64,000 nt of DNA. It comes from Pustulibacterium marinum. GTDB lineage: Bacteria > Bacteroidota > Bacteroidia > Flavobacteriales > Flavobacteriaceae. The translations under genes were made by a program, and so were the position numbers. Under the pieces are notes generated by a model that searched no databases, was not told the DNA's origin, and saw only the letters and a program-made list of their open reading frames with translations. Where the stretch lies: NCBI RefSeq assembly GCF_900116665.1, contig NZ_FPBK01000001.1, positions 124,001-188,000 on the forward strand. Reading direction: 5' to 3'. Shown here one piece after another: positions 52,800 through 61,688 of this stretch (positions are counted from its first letter, which is position 1; each line of letters begins with the position of its first letter).

Positions 52800-53741
52800 T
52801 TATTCAGCTTTGGAAACAAAAAGCCAAGCACCTTTTTCATCCTTTCGTACGCGGTGCATAAAATTGATGGCATCTCTGTTATCATCAAAGCCTTGAAAAG
52901 CAACTTGCCAAAGACCGTATTTGTTTTGACCTATTTTGGTAGCCTTGTATCCTTCGTTTTTCAATTCCTGAACCTTTACATCTGCATTTTCTTCAGCTCT
53001 AAATGCTCCGGCAACAATATAATATTTATACATTTTCTTTTCAACAGAAAGTTGAACCGTAGGAAGTTCTAATGGCGTATTACCAAAAAAAGTAGCTTCT
53101 TGTATATGTTGTTCTACTTTCTCTTGTGCTTTTTGCTCAGTAACTATTTGTTGCGTTTCAAAATCGTTTTGAACTTTATTGTATCCAAATACACCTGCAA
53201 CTGTTGCTCCAATAACAAAAATGGCAGCATATTTTAAGTAGGCCGGACTTTTTCTAGCCTCTGGAGTAAAGGTGATTGGAGTTTTTTCTTCAATAGCTAC
53301 AACTTCTTTTTGAAGTGTTTCTCTAGTTATTTCTTGAGATACGAAAGAAGATAATCCAAAGGAAGCTGTTAAATAATTGATGTGTTGTGAAGGAGAGAAC
53401 TGAATTTTTTCTTCAGTATTCAACCAAAGCTCACCAATATTTTTGAGCTCTAAAGTTTCTTTGGAAGCCAAAAGTTGATTCCATTTTGAAACCTCTAAAG
53501 TAACCTTCTCTAAAACAATATCATAAGCTAGTTTTTCAACATCAGAAATGTATTTAACCAATAATCCATCATTAGTATTCAATTGCGAATTAAATGCAAT
53601 CTCTTTTTTTGGTGGATAAAATGCATTGGTACTTTGATGTACTTGTGCCGATTTGTAATTGGTTAAAAATGCACCAAATCCTGGTACTGTAACACACTGA
53701 TATCTGTATAAAAGGTCGCTTATGTATTGTTCTAACTGCAT
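52800..53741 (-). CDS. SPOR and HU-like domain inner membrane protein
   Basis: A 313-residue protein. The N-terminal domain (about 1-130) resembles the HU-CCDC81 fold found in Bacteroidota: LYRYQCVTVPGFGAFLTNYK. One membrane helix follows (about 171-188), then a linker and a C-terminal SPOR domain (about 235-310, YKYYIVAGAFRAEENADVKV), which binds denuded peptidoglycan at division sites. The protein would link a cytoplasmic DNA- or protein-binding domain with septal murein. Divergent from dprA. Confidence 0.85.
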   Translation of the reverse strand: MQLEQYISDLLYRYQCVTVPGFGAFLTNYKSAQVHQSTNAFYPPKKEIAFNSQLNTNDGLLVKYISDVEKLAYDIVLEKVTLEVSKWNQLLASKETLELKNIGELWLNTEEKIQFSPSQHINYLTASFGLSSFVSQEITRETLQKEVVAIEEKTPITFTPEARKSPAYLKYAAIFVIGATVAGVFGYNKVQNDFETQQIVTEQKAQEKVEQHIQEATFFGNTPLELPTVQLSVEKKMYKYYIVAGAFRAEENADVKVQELKNEGYKATKIGQNKYGLWQVAFQGFDDNRDAINFMHRVRKDEKGAWLFVSKAE

Positions 53742-53746
53742 AACAA

Positions 53747-53754
53747 CAAATTTA
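53747..53754 (-). promoter_or_regulatory. -7 element TAAATTTG for the SPOR gene
   Basis: The minus strand reads TAAATTTG, a full match to TAnnTTTG, ending five bases before the ATG at 53741, a very short leader as seen elsewhere in this window. Confidence 0.5.
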
Positions 53755-53844
53755 ATAAAAATGAAATTCGATAAAATGTTGTTATCAAAAAATTATTAAC
53801 AGAATGTAATTTTTATCTTTATATATTGAAATATAGTAAGTTAT

Positions 53845-54948
53845 ATGACTGATGATGATTTGTTAGCTGTATTAGCCTTACAAAGTGTACCAAAAGTAGG
53901 CGATGTAAATGCTAAAAAACTTATTCAAGTTTGTGGAAGTGCAGCGAATGTATTTAAAGAAAAAAAGGAAAACCTAACCAAGATAGATGGTATTGGAGAG
54001 CTTATGGTGAAACACCTTTTTAAAAAGGATTATCATAAAAGTGCCGAAGCAGAATTGTCTTTTATAAAAAGTGAAGGCATCACACCTTTGTATTATGAAT
54101 CTGACGATTATCCTGAACGATTAAAACATTGTTATGATGGACCAATTTTATTGTTTCAGTCAGGAAATATAGATCTTCAGAATAAAAAAATAATCAGTAT
54201 TGTTGGTACAAGACAAATTACAACCTACGGAACTGAGTTTTGTGAAAAGTTGGTGGAAGAGTTAGCGCCTTTAGATGTGGTTATCGTAAGTGGTTTTGCA
54301 TATGGGGTTGACATTTGTGCACATAATGCAGCAATTCAACATAATTTGCAAACGGTGGGTTGTTTGGCTCACGGGCTTAATCAAATTTACCCCAAAATAC
54401 ATAAGAAATATATGGCGCGGGTAGAGGAGAATGGAGGGTTTTTTACAGATTTTTGGAGTACTTCTATTTTTGATAGAAATAACTTTTTAAGAAGGAACAG
54501 AATCATTGCAGGGCTTTCCGAAGCTACTGTGGTTATAGAATCTGCAGAAAAAGGAGGAAGCTTGGTTACTGCAGATATTGCCCATTCTTACAATAGAGAT
54601 GTATTTGCCGTACCGGGAAAAGTTACAGATCAGTTTAGTAAAGGATGTAACGATTTGATCAAATTCCAAAAAGCCCAAATGATTACTTCTGCAGCAGATC
54701 TTGTTTATAATCTTGGTTGGGATGTTGCTAAAGAAACTAAAAAACCGATTCAAAAACAGTTATTTGTAGAACTTTCAGATGATGAAAAAATCATTTATAA
54801 TTACTTGAAGGATAAAGAAAAGGAACTCTTAGACATCATTGCTCTAGAATGTGCTCTACCCATATTTAAAGTTTCCTCTTTATTGTTAAATATGGAAATG
54901 AAAGGTGTGGTAAAGCCTCTTCCGGGAAAATGGTTCAAAATTGTATAA
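53845..54948 (+). CDS. dprA: DNA-processing protein DprA
   Basis: A 367-residue protein of normal length. N-terminal helical SAM-like part, then the Rossmann-like DNA-binding domain with IVGTRQITTYG, VIVSGFAYGVDICAHNAA, LAHGLNQIYP and SLVTADIAHSYNRDVFAVPG, and a C-terminal winged-helix (from about 300). DprA loads RecA on incoming single-stranded DNA in natural transformation. recA is at 60471-61478. A TATCTTTA element lies 24 bases upstream. Confidence 0.95.
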   Translation: MTDDDLLAVLALQSVPKVGDVNAKKLIQVCGSAANVFKEKKENLTKIDGIGELMVKHLFKKDYHKSAEAELSFIKSEGITPLYYESDDYPERLKHCYDGPILLFQSGNIDLQNKKIISIVGTRQITTYGTEFCEKLVEELAPLDVVIVSGFAYGVDICAHNAAIQHNLQTVGCLAHGLNQIYPKIHKKYMARVEENGGFFTDFWSTSIFDRNNFLRRNRIIAGLSEATVVIESAEKGGSLVTADIAHSYNRDVFAVPGKVTDQFSKGCNDLIKFQKAQMITSAADLVYNLGWDVAKETKKPIQKQLFVELSDDEKIIYNYLKDKEKELLDIIALECALPIFKVSSLLLNMEMKGVVKPLPGKWFKIV

Positions 54949-54951
54949 AAG

Positions 54952-54982
54952 AAAAAGGAGCTCTAATTGAGCTCCTTTTTTT
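54952..54982. terminator. Bidirectional terminator between dprA and trpS
   Basis: AAAAAGGAGCTC (54952-54963) pairs perfectly with GAGCTCCTTTTT (54969-54980), loop TAATT. A and T runs on both sides serve the two convergent genes. Confidence 0.9.
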
Positions 54983-54998
54983 GTATAAGATATTGTGG

Positions 54999-55967
54999 TT
55001 AGTACCCTACTTTATGTCTTACTCGGTTTAGAACTTCATTAGCCACTTTTCTTGCTTTTTCAGCTCCAGTTTGTAGAATAGCATCAACTTCATCTAAGTT
55101 TTCCATATAGTAATGAAATTTTTTGCGTGGTTCTTCAAATTTTTCGAGAATCAATTCATACAAGGCTTGCTTTGCATGGCCATAACCATAATTTCCACCT
55201 TCATAGTTAGCTCTCATCTCAGCTATTTGATCTTCTGAAGCCAAAATTTTATAAATGGCAAAAACATTACACGTATCAGGATTTTTTGGTTCTTCAAGCG
55301 GAGTACTATCCGTTGCAATAGCCATTACCTGTTTGCGTAATTTTTTATCTGCTAAAAAAATATCGATAAAGTTATTGGCAGATTTACTCATTTTTCCGCC
55401 ATTAGTTCCTGGAACATATTGTGTAGCTTCTCTTACGGTTCCTTCTGGTAAAACAAAAGTATCACCCATTTGATGATTGAAACGAGAGGCTACATCTCTT
55501 GTAATTTCTATATGCTGTAATTGATCTTTTCCTACCGGAACAAATTCTGCATCATATAATAGTATATCGGCTGCCATTAACATAGGGTACGTGAATAACC
55601 CGGCATTCACGTCGGCCAATCTATCTGATTTATCTTTAAAGGAATGCGCAAGTGTTAAACGCTGATACGGAAAATAACAACTCAAATACCATGTAAGTTC
55701 TGCTGTTTGAGGAACATCGCTTTGTCTGTAGAACACAACTTTTTCAATATCCAATCCAAAAGCAAGCCAAGTTGCTGCTACGCTATACGTATTTTGCCTT
55801 AATGTTTCTCCATCTTTAATTTGCGTTAAAGAGTGCATATCAGCAATAAATAAAAATGAATCGTTTTCTGGTTGTTGAGACATTTCAATAGCAGGCAAAA
55901 TAGCTCCCAAAATATTACCTAAATGAGGAACTCCCGTACTTTGAATGCCAGTTAAAATCCTAGACAT
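54999..55967 (-). CDS. trpS: Tryptophan-tRNA ligase
   Basis: A 322-residue class I aminoacyl-tRNA synthetase from the ATG at 55967; an earlier in-frame ATG at 55997 adds ten residues without family similarity. HIGH-like HLGN is at residues 15-18 in TGIQSTGVPHLGN, and KMSKS is at 192-196. It charges tRNA-Trp. No T-box or leader peptide was recognised upstream, although the region to 56331 is rich in small hairpins. Confidence 0.96.
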   Translation of the reverse strand: MSRILTGIQSTGVPHLGNILGAILPAIEMSQQPENDSFLFIADMHSLTQIKDGETLRQNTYSVAATWLAFGLDIEKVVFYRQSDVPQTAELTWYLSCYFPYQRLTLAHSFKDKSDRLADVNAGLFTYPMLMAADILLYDAEFVPVGKDQLQHIEITRDVASRFNHQMGDTFVLPEGTVREATQYVPGTNGGKMSKSANNFIDIFLADKKLRKQVMAIATDSTPLEEPKNPDTCNVFAIYKILASEDQIAEMRANYEGGNYGYGHAKQALYELILEKFEEPRKKFHYYMENLDEVDAILQTGAEKARKVANEVLNRVRHKVGY

Positions 55968-56066
55968 GGTTCTTTTCTGTTTGTAATTATAGTACAAAAA
56001 AACGGTAAAAAATTAACATTATGATGGACAATAGATAAATATTTTTTTACTATATTCACAATACAA

Positions 56067-56300
56067 GATTTACCCCATAAATCAAACTGCTTAAACGAGC
56101 ATTGAAGGTTACTCTTAACAATCTTCCCCAGCGTTAAGAAAAGAATTAATTTTTTGATAATCCCCTATTGATAATTTTTACACACGAGCAGTTTTGCTTG
56201 TGAGAGTTTGTATTCCCCAATACGAATTTTTAGCTATACTTTTTCTTTAAGATAATTTAGAGCGAAAAGTTTTCCCCTTGTATTGTGTTTATCCCCCACA
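56067..56300. other. Cluster of small hairpins with CCCC loops between trpS and the C1q-like gene
   Basis: The 334-bp gap holds six CCCC tracts at 56073, 56126, 56162, 56215, 56274 and 56293, each preceded by A/T-rich bases. Several lie in the loop of a small stem: GATTTA/TAAATC (56067-56083), TCTTAAC/GTTAAGA (56113-56139), TTTGTATT/AATACGAA (56207-56226, one wobble), and TGTG/CACA (56284-56300). A further stem without CCCC, CACGAGCA/TGCTTGTG, is at 56183-56202, and TTGATAAT is directly repeated around the third tract. Read on the minus strand the loops show GGGG and the set would lie in the trpS leader. No ORF explains the pattern. Confidence 0.55.
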
Positions 56301-56331
56301 GAAGATTGTAAAACCAGATAAACTTTGCGAT

Positions 56332-56985
56332 ATGAGAAAAATTATTCTTTTAATAGGTGGCTTTTTTATAGCCTCTTTCATGAATGCCCAAGTAGGTATT
56401 AAAACAACAGATCCTCAAGCCACCCTTGATGTAAACGGTGATGCTAGAATTGTGAATACACCCGCAGGGTCGGATGCTTCGGCTAAAGACTCCATTATGG
56501 TTGTAGACGGTAGCGGATTTGTAAAAAAAGTTACAGCTGGCCAAGTGTACACCCAAATTATTGATAGTGTTAGGAATGAGATTAACTCGGGGAAATCAGT
56601 TGTGAAAGCTAAGAACAATGGAAGTTCGATAAGTATAGGACTATTATCTTGGTATAAAATTCCTTTTAATATAGAAGATTTTGATACGGGCAATGAGTTT
56701 AGCACTTCTAATTATTCTTTTACTGCTGCAAATAGCGGAATATTTAAAGTTCGTCTTCAAATTAAAGAAACTTTGAGTGTGGGTACAAATGCTGCTATTT
56801 TTAAAAATGGAAGTGTTTATGAAGAATCATCTTCTTTACTTTCTATATCTGGCTATGAGATAATTGATACGTATGTGCAACTATCAGCAGGTGATACCAT
56901 GTCTTTTTATTTTTGGGTTACTTTATCTACCAGTTTAAGCTTTAACAATCCAGAAACTTATGTTACTATAGAACAAATATACTAA
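56332..56985 (+). CDS. Secreted protein with a C1q/TNF-like C-terminal domain
   Basis: A 217-residue protein from the ATG at 56332 (an earlier in-frame ATG at 56278 lies in the hairpin region and gives no signal peptide). Signal peptide ends ASFMNAQ. The mature N-terminus, VGIKTTDPQATLDVNGDARI, is a common opening of flavobacterial cell-surface and tail-fibre-like proteins. From about residue 90 the jelly-roll-like part reads WYKIPFNIEDFD, then YSFTAANSGIFKVRLQI, like C1q heads that trimerise. Function unknown; adhesion is possible. Monocistronic. Confidence 0.72.
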   Translation: MRKIILLIGGFFIASFMNAQVGIKTTDPQATLDVNGDARIVNTPAGSDASAKDSIMVVDGSGFVKKVTAGQVYTQIIDSVRNEINSGKSVVKAKNNGSSISIGLLSWYKIPFNIEDFDTGNEFSTSNYSFTAANSGIFKVRLQIKETLSVGTNAAIFKNGSVYEESSSLLSISGYEIIDTYVQLSAGDTMSFYFWVTLSTSLSFNNPETYVTIEQIY

Positions 56986-57022
56986 CGTAGTATATTAAAA
57001 AAACTTTAATAAATTAGCCTTT

Positions 57023-57766
57023 ATGAATTTCATAAAGGCTTTTCTTGTTTTAATTTGGAGAATATGGTTCTACCTATTGGTAGCAGTACCTATCATAGTA
57101 CTATTCCCTATTTTGTTAATTTTTAGTTCCAAAGAAAAATGGTACCCCAAATTCTTTTGGTTAGCTCGTAATATTTGGGCAAATATCATTTTGTATGGAA
57201 TGGGGGTTTTTCCAAAAATTTATAGAGAGCAAAAAATGACTTTTGGCAAAAGTTGTATGTTAGTTGGTAACCATACCAGTATGCTAGATATTATGATGAT
57301 GCTTAAAGTTTCTAAAACTCCTTTTGTGTTTGTAGGTAAAAAAGAACTTTCTAAAATTCCAGTATTTGGCTTTTTCTATAAACGTGTATGTATCTTAGTA
57401 GACCGTACAGATTCTAAGAGTAGATCTGCTGTTTATAAGAGAGCTCAAGAACGTTTAGATTCTGGTTTAAGTATTTGTATTTTTCCTGAAGGCGGTGTTC
57501 CAGAGGAGGATGTTTTTCTTGATAATTTTAAAGATGGAGCTTTTAGGTTGGCGCTTCAATATCAAATACCAATAGTTCCGGTAACTTTTGCAGACAATAA
57601 ACAGCGTTTTCCATATACTTTTTTCAATGGTTCTTTAGGAATTAGTAGAGCTAAGGTCCATTCAGCAATAGAAACAAAAGGACTGGAAAGCAACGATAAA
57701 GTCAAATTGAAAAATGAAACGCGCACGGTAATTTTAAATCAGTTACAGGAGTTTCATAAAAAATAA
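57023..57766 (+). CDS. plsC: 1-acyl-sn-glycerol-3-phosphate acyltransferase
   Basis: A 247-residue membrane-associated acyltransferase. An N-terminal membrane helix (about 8-35), the catalytic H(x4)D motif NHTSMLD with His84 and Asp89, and the phosphate-binding FPEGG near 153 are in order, with VPVTFADNKQRFP after. It makes phosphatidic acid from lysophosphatidic acid. A strong hairpin follows. Confidence 0.92.
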   Translation: MNFIKAFLVLIWRIWFYLLVAVPIIVLFPILLIFSSKEKWYPKFFWLARNIWANIILYGMGVFPKIYREQKMTFGKSCMLVGNHTSMLDIMMMLKVSKTPFVFVGKKELSKIPVFGFFYKRVCILVDRTDSKSRSAVYKRAQERLDSGLSICIFPEGGVPEEDVFLDNFKDGAFRLALQYQIPIVPVTFADNKQRFPYTFFNGSLGISRAKVHSAIETKGLESNDKVKLKNETRTVILNQLQEFHKK

Positions 57767-57767
57767 A

Positions 57768-57794
57768 GCCTCCAACTTTTAGAGGTTGGAGGCC
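57768..57794. terminator. Bidirectional terminator between plsC and the anti-sigma/barrel gene
   Basis: GCCTCCAAC (57768-57776) pairs perfectly with GTTGGAGGC (57785-57793). An A-rich tract on the left gives the T-tract for the minus strand; on the right the tract is weaker. It separates convergent genes. Confidence 0.8.
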
Positions 57795-57838
57795 TATTTT
57801 AGGTCATCATTACTTTTTGAATTAACAACCTAACCTAA

Positions 57839-59380
57839 CTAAAACCTAAAACTAAATCCTGTATATATACCCAATGAATAGGGATTAAAACCATTGTTAT
57901 TTGAGAATGTGTTTAATTGATATTTAAACATAGGCTCTAAGTTCAACAGCAAACTTTCAGAGAAATTATAGTTGATTCCCAGACCTAAATTGGTGCTAAA
58001 GTTTAAACTATTTATATTATTCGCTTCTCCTACCGAGGTAATAAGATCATTCCCCGTTTTTAATAATATTTCATTGTCACTTAGCAGAAGTGTACTAAAT
58101 CCACCAACGATGTTTAAACCAAATTTTTTATCGAACAGATTATACTTTAGTTCTAAAGGAACTTCTATATAATTAATATTCTGAATTAAAGAACCTTCTT
58201 GTTTAGCTACAGAAGCATTGGACTCTATTTCTGCTACTAAAGTGTTTGTAGAACTACCAGTATTAGAAAATAAGATAGCGTCTCCAGAGTTTGAATAATT
58301 TATTGACGAAATGTCTGTGGCTGACAGTGCATTATTAGTAAAGTAAATACCATTGGTTGCGTAACCATATTGCACTTTATTGATTCCGGAACGCACTGAT
58401 AGTTTTTTAGAAACCTCTAAACCTACATTTACTCCGTAGCTTAAATTTACATTACCAGATTTTGAGTTGTTACTAAACTCACTACTTATTGGAGACCCTT
58501 GTGTTAAACTGCTATAATAAACAGGTGCCATATTTGGCATTACAGACCATTTTTTTCTTGAAGCGGCTACTTCATCTTCTTCCTCTTCAGAATCATCTTG
58601 TTCCTTTAATTTCTTAAGAACGTCATCTAAAGTTTCACCTTGAGCAACGGTGTTGTCGTTGGGTAGAGAGTCAATAATGCTTTGTTGAATGGAAGGACTA
58701 TTCAGCTTTATATTATTGTCATCATTTCCATCTTGGCCAGAAATATCAAAATTCTGAGCCAGTTGTGGCGTTTTTTGTGAAGATGCTTTTGGCTTGTTTT
58801 CGTCTGAATTTGTAGCGTATTGCATCTCCTTTTTCAAACCGGCATTTGGGTTAAGCTCTTTATAATATTTATTTTTTTGGATGTTGTATTTGTTGCCTGC
58901 ATTTTTAGCAACGCTTATAGATTCTTTTGTGCTAGTATTAGAACTATAGGTATTCTTGTTGCTATTGGTAGCATCAACATTAGAAGAGTTTTGTATGTTT
59001 TTTTCTGAAGTTTCGCTTGCGATAACAACATTTTCATTTGTAGAACTTTTTGAAACAGAACTTTCACCTACTTCATTTTCAGATGTATTTATCTCTTTCG
59101 TATTTTCAGAGTCTACTACCCCTTGCTCAACACTTTTAACTTGATTGTTATTGTTCGAATTAAAAGGATTGAAATAAGTAACGAGTCCGGCAGCTATTAA
59201 AAGTATGGCAGCAATACCAGCACGTTTTGCCCACCAAGGAAAGAGAGGAACTACTTTTTCATCTTTTTCCTCATTGAGTTGAGCTTCTATAGAATTCCAC
59301 AAACTATCATCAGGAGTGGCTTCAAAATCTTTGAATTTCTCCTGAAAGAGTCTGTCTATATTTTTTTCATCATCAATCAT
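57839..59380 (-). CDS. Membrane-spanning anti-sigma-like protein with outer membrane barrel
   Basis: A 513-residue protein from the ATG at 59380; a GTG at 59383 is in frame. Layout in order: a short cytoplasmic domain (1-50, NIDRLFQEKFKDFEATPDDS), one membrane helix (about 53-68), a long Ser/Asn/Lys-rich low-complexity linker to about 280, and a beta-barrel part from about 285 to the end (NVGLEVSKKLSVRSGINKVQ, ending SLGIYTGFSFRF). It would reach from the cytoplasm to the outer membrane. Because the sigma factor gene overlaps its start by one base, a role as the cognate anti-sigma factor is likely. Confidence 0.75.
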   Translation of the reverse strand: MIDDEKNIDRLFQEKFKDFEATPDDSLWNSIEAQLNEEKDEKVVPLFPWWAKRAGIAAILLIAAGLVTYFNPFNSNNNNQVKSVEQGVVDSENTKEINTSENEVGESSVSKSSTNENVVIASETSEKNIQNSSNVDATNSNKNTYSSNTSTKESISVAKNAGNKYNIQKNKYYKELNPNAGLKKEMQYATNSDENKPKASSQKTPQLAQNFDISGQDGNDDNNIKLNSPSIQQSIIDSLPNDNTVAQGETLDDVLKKLKEQDDSEEEEDEVAASRKKWSVMPNMAPVYYSSLTQGSPISSEFSNNSKSGNVNLSYGVNVGLEVSKKLSVRSGINKVQYGYATNGIYFTNNALSATDISSINYSNSGDAILFSNTGSSTNTLVAEIESNASVAKQEGSLIQNINYIEVPLELKYNLFDKKFGLNIVGGFSTLLLSDNEILLKTGNDLITSVGEANNINSLNFSTNLGLGINYNFSESLLLNLEPMFKYQLNTFSNNNGFNPYSLGIYTGFSFRF

Positions 59381-59931
59381 CACAATGATCTACTCTTTTT
59401 TTTTGCATTTTCCGTTTCAATTCGCTCTTTTAAAATAAGCCTTGCTCTCGAAAGATTTGATTTTGATGTTCCTTCTGAGATTGTTAGCATGTTGGCTATT
59501 TCTTTATGCGAGTATCCGTCTAACACATACAAATTAAAAACCAATCTATAGCGGTCTGGAAGTTGTTGAATTAAGTCTAATAAATAATCAAGAGTTACTG
59601 ATTCTTCTTCAAAATCTGTAACCGTTACTTCCTCGTCTTTGATTTCTTTATTGGGAATAATGTCAAAAACACCTTGACCTCTATATTTTTGAAGGCAGGT
59701 ATTCACAGTAATCCGTTTCAACCAGCCTTCAAAAGAACCTTTGTTTTTGAACTGATCAACTTTTTTAAAAATAACCAAAAAGCTATCCTGCAGATTATCT
59801 TCCGCTTCTGCTTTGTTACGAGAATACTTTAAGCAAACACTAAACAATTTTGCTCCGAAGAGTTGGTAGAGTTGGTGTTGTGCTTTTCGTTCTCCTTTTT
59901 GGCAATTCTCTATTAGTTGGTTTATGCTCAA
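59380..59931 (-). CDS. ECF RNA polymerase sigma factor
   Basis: A 183-residue sigma-70 family protein with regions 2 and 4: region 2 with YQLFGAKLFSVCLKYSRNKA and the -10-recognising AEDNLQDSFLVIFKKVDQF block, region 4 with LIQQLPDRYRLVFNLYVLDG and HKEIANMLTISEGTSKSNLS. The last base overlaps the ATG of the anti-sigma/barrel gene (TGATG), and its start lies 9 bp after the lipoprotein gene. It should direct a small envelope regulon. A target promoter could not be identified from this window alone. Confidence 0.92.
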   Translation of the reverse strand: MSINQLIENCQKGERKAQHQLYQLFGAKLFSVCLKYSRNKAEAEDNLQDSFLVIFKKVDQFKNKGSFEGWLKRITVNTCLQKYRGQGVFDIIPNKEIKDEEVTVTDFEEESVTLDYLLDLIQQLPDRYRLVFNLYVLDGYSHKEIANMLTISEGTSKSNLSRARLILKERIETENAKKKSRSL

Positions 59932-59940
59932 ATTTTAATT

Positions 59941-60360
59941 TTATTCTAGTACTTCTACTTCGTAATCAATGTAGGTATACTCACCAGTGCTTTCATCCAT
60001 ACCCGATAAGAACTTAAATGTATAAGTTCCTGCCATTTGCGGGTTAAAATTGAAATACGTAATGTCTGGTTCAGCTTCTTCTAGGGTTTCACAGTTTGAG
60101 GCATCATTTACAGTTACATTAATAGCAACTGTTCTTTCAAAATCTCCTGTGTAATAATACTCTATGCCATTAAAAGCATAGCAATCTGTAGGTAAATAGT
60201 AGTACAAATTTATTTGGTACGAACCATTTACAGTCATTTCTTCTGGAAATTCGGCATATGCAGTTTCCAAATACTCATAGTGGAAGTTTACTGTGTCGTC
60301 ATCTAAAGAACATGAAAAAAGGGCCATGGACATCACCAATAAAACAATCAACTTTTTCAT
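59941..60360 (-). CDS. Small lipoprotein upstream of the sigma factor
   Basis: A 139-residue lipoprotein: signal peptide with lipobox SMALFSC (Cys17), followed by SLDDD. A Ser then acidic run right after the cysteine resembles the surface-export signal of flavobacterial lipoproteins. The mature part has strand-like stretches and two more cysteines (in LPTDCYAF and ASNCETLE) that could form a disulfide, like a small Ig-like domain. It is the first gene of the three-gene sigma operon and may be a surface sensor or a target; function unknown. Confidence 0.75.
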   Translation of the reverse strand: MKKLIVLLVMSMALFSCSLDDDTVNFHYEYLETAYAEFPEEMTVNGSYQINLYYYLPTDCYAFNGIEYYYTGDFERTVAINVTVNDASNCETLEEAEPDITYFNFNPQMAGTYTFKFLSGMDESTGEYTYIDYEVEVLE

Positions 60361-60430
60361 AAATTACCTCTCATTTTTATAGTTATACTTTGTAGATAGT
60401 AAATAGAGTGAAAGGTTGCGTAGAAGACAA

Positions 60431-60464
60431 AAAAAATCCCGAAAAATTTTTTTCGGGATTTTTT
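60431..60464 (-). terminator. Terminator of recA
   Basis: AAAAAATCCCGAAA (60431-60444) and TTTCGGGATTTTTT (60451-60464) pair perfectly, with further A/T pairs closing the loop. It lies 7 bp after the recA stop on the minus strand. Confidence 0.9.
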
Positions 60465-60470
60465 GAATTG

Positions 60471-61478
60471 TTAAGAATTCACAGTTTGTAGTGCTTCTTT
60501 TATTTTTTCTTCGAGTTCTTCGAGTAATTCAGGATTGTCTAGTAACAATGCTTTAACAGCATCTCTACCTTGTCCTAATTTGCTATCGCCGTAGCTAAAC
60601 CACGAACCACTTTTCTTAATGATTTCGTACTCTACGCCAATATCAAGAATTTCACCAACTTTAGAAATTCCTTGTCCGTACATAATATCAAACTCAGCAG
60701 ATCTAAATGGTGGAGCTACTTTGTTTTTCACCACCTTTACACGAGTTTTATTACCGGCAACATCTCCGTCAGAACTTTTAATTTGTGTAGATCTTCTAAT
60801 ATCTAAACGTACCGAAGCATAGAATTTCAATGCGTTACCACCTGTTGTAGTTTCAGGGTTACCGAACATAACTCCAATTTTTTCACGCAATTGGTTAATG
60901 AACATTACGGTACAATTGGTTTTGTTAATAGTTCCGGTAAGTTTACGAAGTGCTTGTGACATTAAACGAGCGTGTAATCCCATTTTAGAATCTCCCATTT
61001 CTCCTTCAATCTCACTTTTTGGAGTCAAAGCAGCAACAGAATCCACTACAACTAAGTCAATAGCTCCAGATCTAATTAAATTATCTGCAATTTCCAATGC
61101 TTGCTCTCCGTGGTCTGGTTGCGAAATAATTAAGTTGTCAATATCAACTCCTAATTTTTCAGCATAGAAACGGTCAAAAGCATGTTCTGCATCAATAAAA
61201 GCAGCAATACCTCCATTTTTCTGAGCTTCTGCAATGGCATGCAATGTTAAGGTGGTTTTACCTGAAGATTCAGGTCCAAAAATTTCAATAATTCTACCCT
61301 TAGGATATCCACCAACTCCTAAGGCAATATCAAGACCAATAGAACCGGAAGAAATTACATCTACCTTCTCCACAGCACTATCGCCCATCTTCATTACGGT
61401 ACCTTTACCGTAGGTTTTATCTAATTTGTCTAGCGTAAGCTTCAGCGCTTTTAACTTTGCTTCTTTTTCTGAACTCAT
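60471..61478 (-). CDS. recA: Recombinase RecA
   Basis: A 335-residue protein of normal length. Walker A is GPESSGKT at residues 68-75, then [30 protein letters not shown] and [15 protein letters not shown] (L2 start) follow, and [19 protein letters not shown] is clear. RecA drives strand exchange, SOS induction and transformation with DprA (53845). Divergent from the U32 gene. No consensus SOS box was recognised upstream; this could not be checked further. Confidence 0.98.
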   Translation of the reverse strand: MSSEKEAKLKALKLTLDKLDKTYGKGTVMKMGDSAVEKVDVISSGSIGLDIALGVGGYPKGRIIEIFGPESSGKTTLTLHAIAEAQKNGGIAAFIDAEHAFDRFYAEKLGVDIDNLIISQPDHGEQALEIADNLIRSGAIDLVVVDSVAALTPKSEIEGEMGDSKMGLHARLMSQALRKLTGTINKTNCTVMFINQLREKIGVMFGNPETTTGGNALKFYASVRLDIRRSTQIKSSDGDVAGNKTRVKVVKNKVAPPFRSAEFDIMYGQGISKVGEILDIGVEYEIIKKSGSWFSYGDSKLGQGRDAVKALLLDNPELLEELEEKIKEALQTVNS

Positions 61479-61601
61479 TTAATTTCTTCCTTACTTATAG
61501 TTATATGATACTGCTAAAATAATATTTCTTTCATCAGGAAGCAATCTCGCACGCAACCTTTTTCGTATATATTCATCTAAAGAGAAGAAAGGAGATGTGG
61601 T

Positions 61602-61688
61602 ATGAGGTTTATTAAAAAAAAGGTTGTTACAAAAAATACCCTGTTTGCCATTTGTATATGTATAAGTGGCAGACTAGATGATGGTTAG
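61602..61688 (+). CDS. Possible 28-residue leader peptide
   Basis: A short frame starting MRFIKKKVVTKNTLFAICIC and ending in TAG. An AAAGGAG sequence lies 8 bases before the ATG, unusually strong for this organism. The stop codon coincides with the first base pairs of the downstream stem structure. It is divergent from recA and upstream of the U32 gene. It may be a leader peptide of an attenuator or a chance frame. Confidence 0.3.
   Translation: MRFIKKKVVTKNTLFAICICISGRLDDG

Noticed and set aside
55968-56331. T-box or tryptophan leader peptide upstream of trpS
   Set aside because: No T-box core sequence and no frame with adjacent Trp codons was seen in the minus strand.
56332-56985. C1q-like gene as part of a prophage tail-fibre region
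   Set aside because: Neighbours are trpS and plsC; no other phage genes are present, so an isolated surface protein is more likely.
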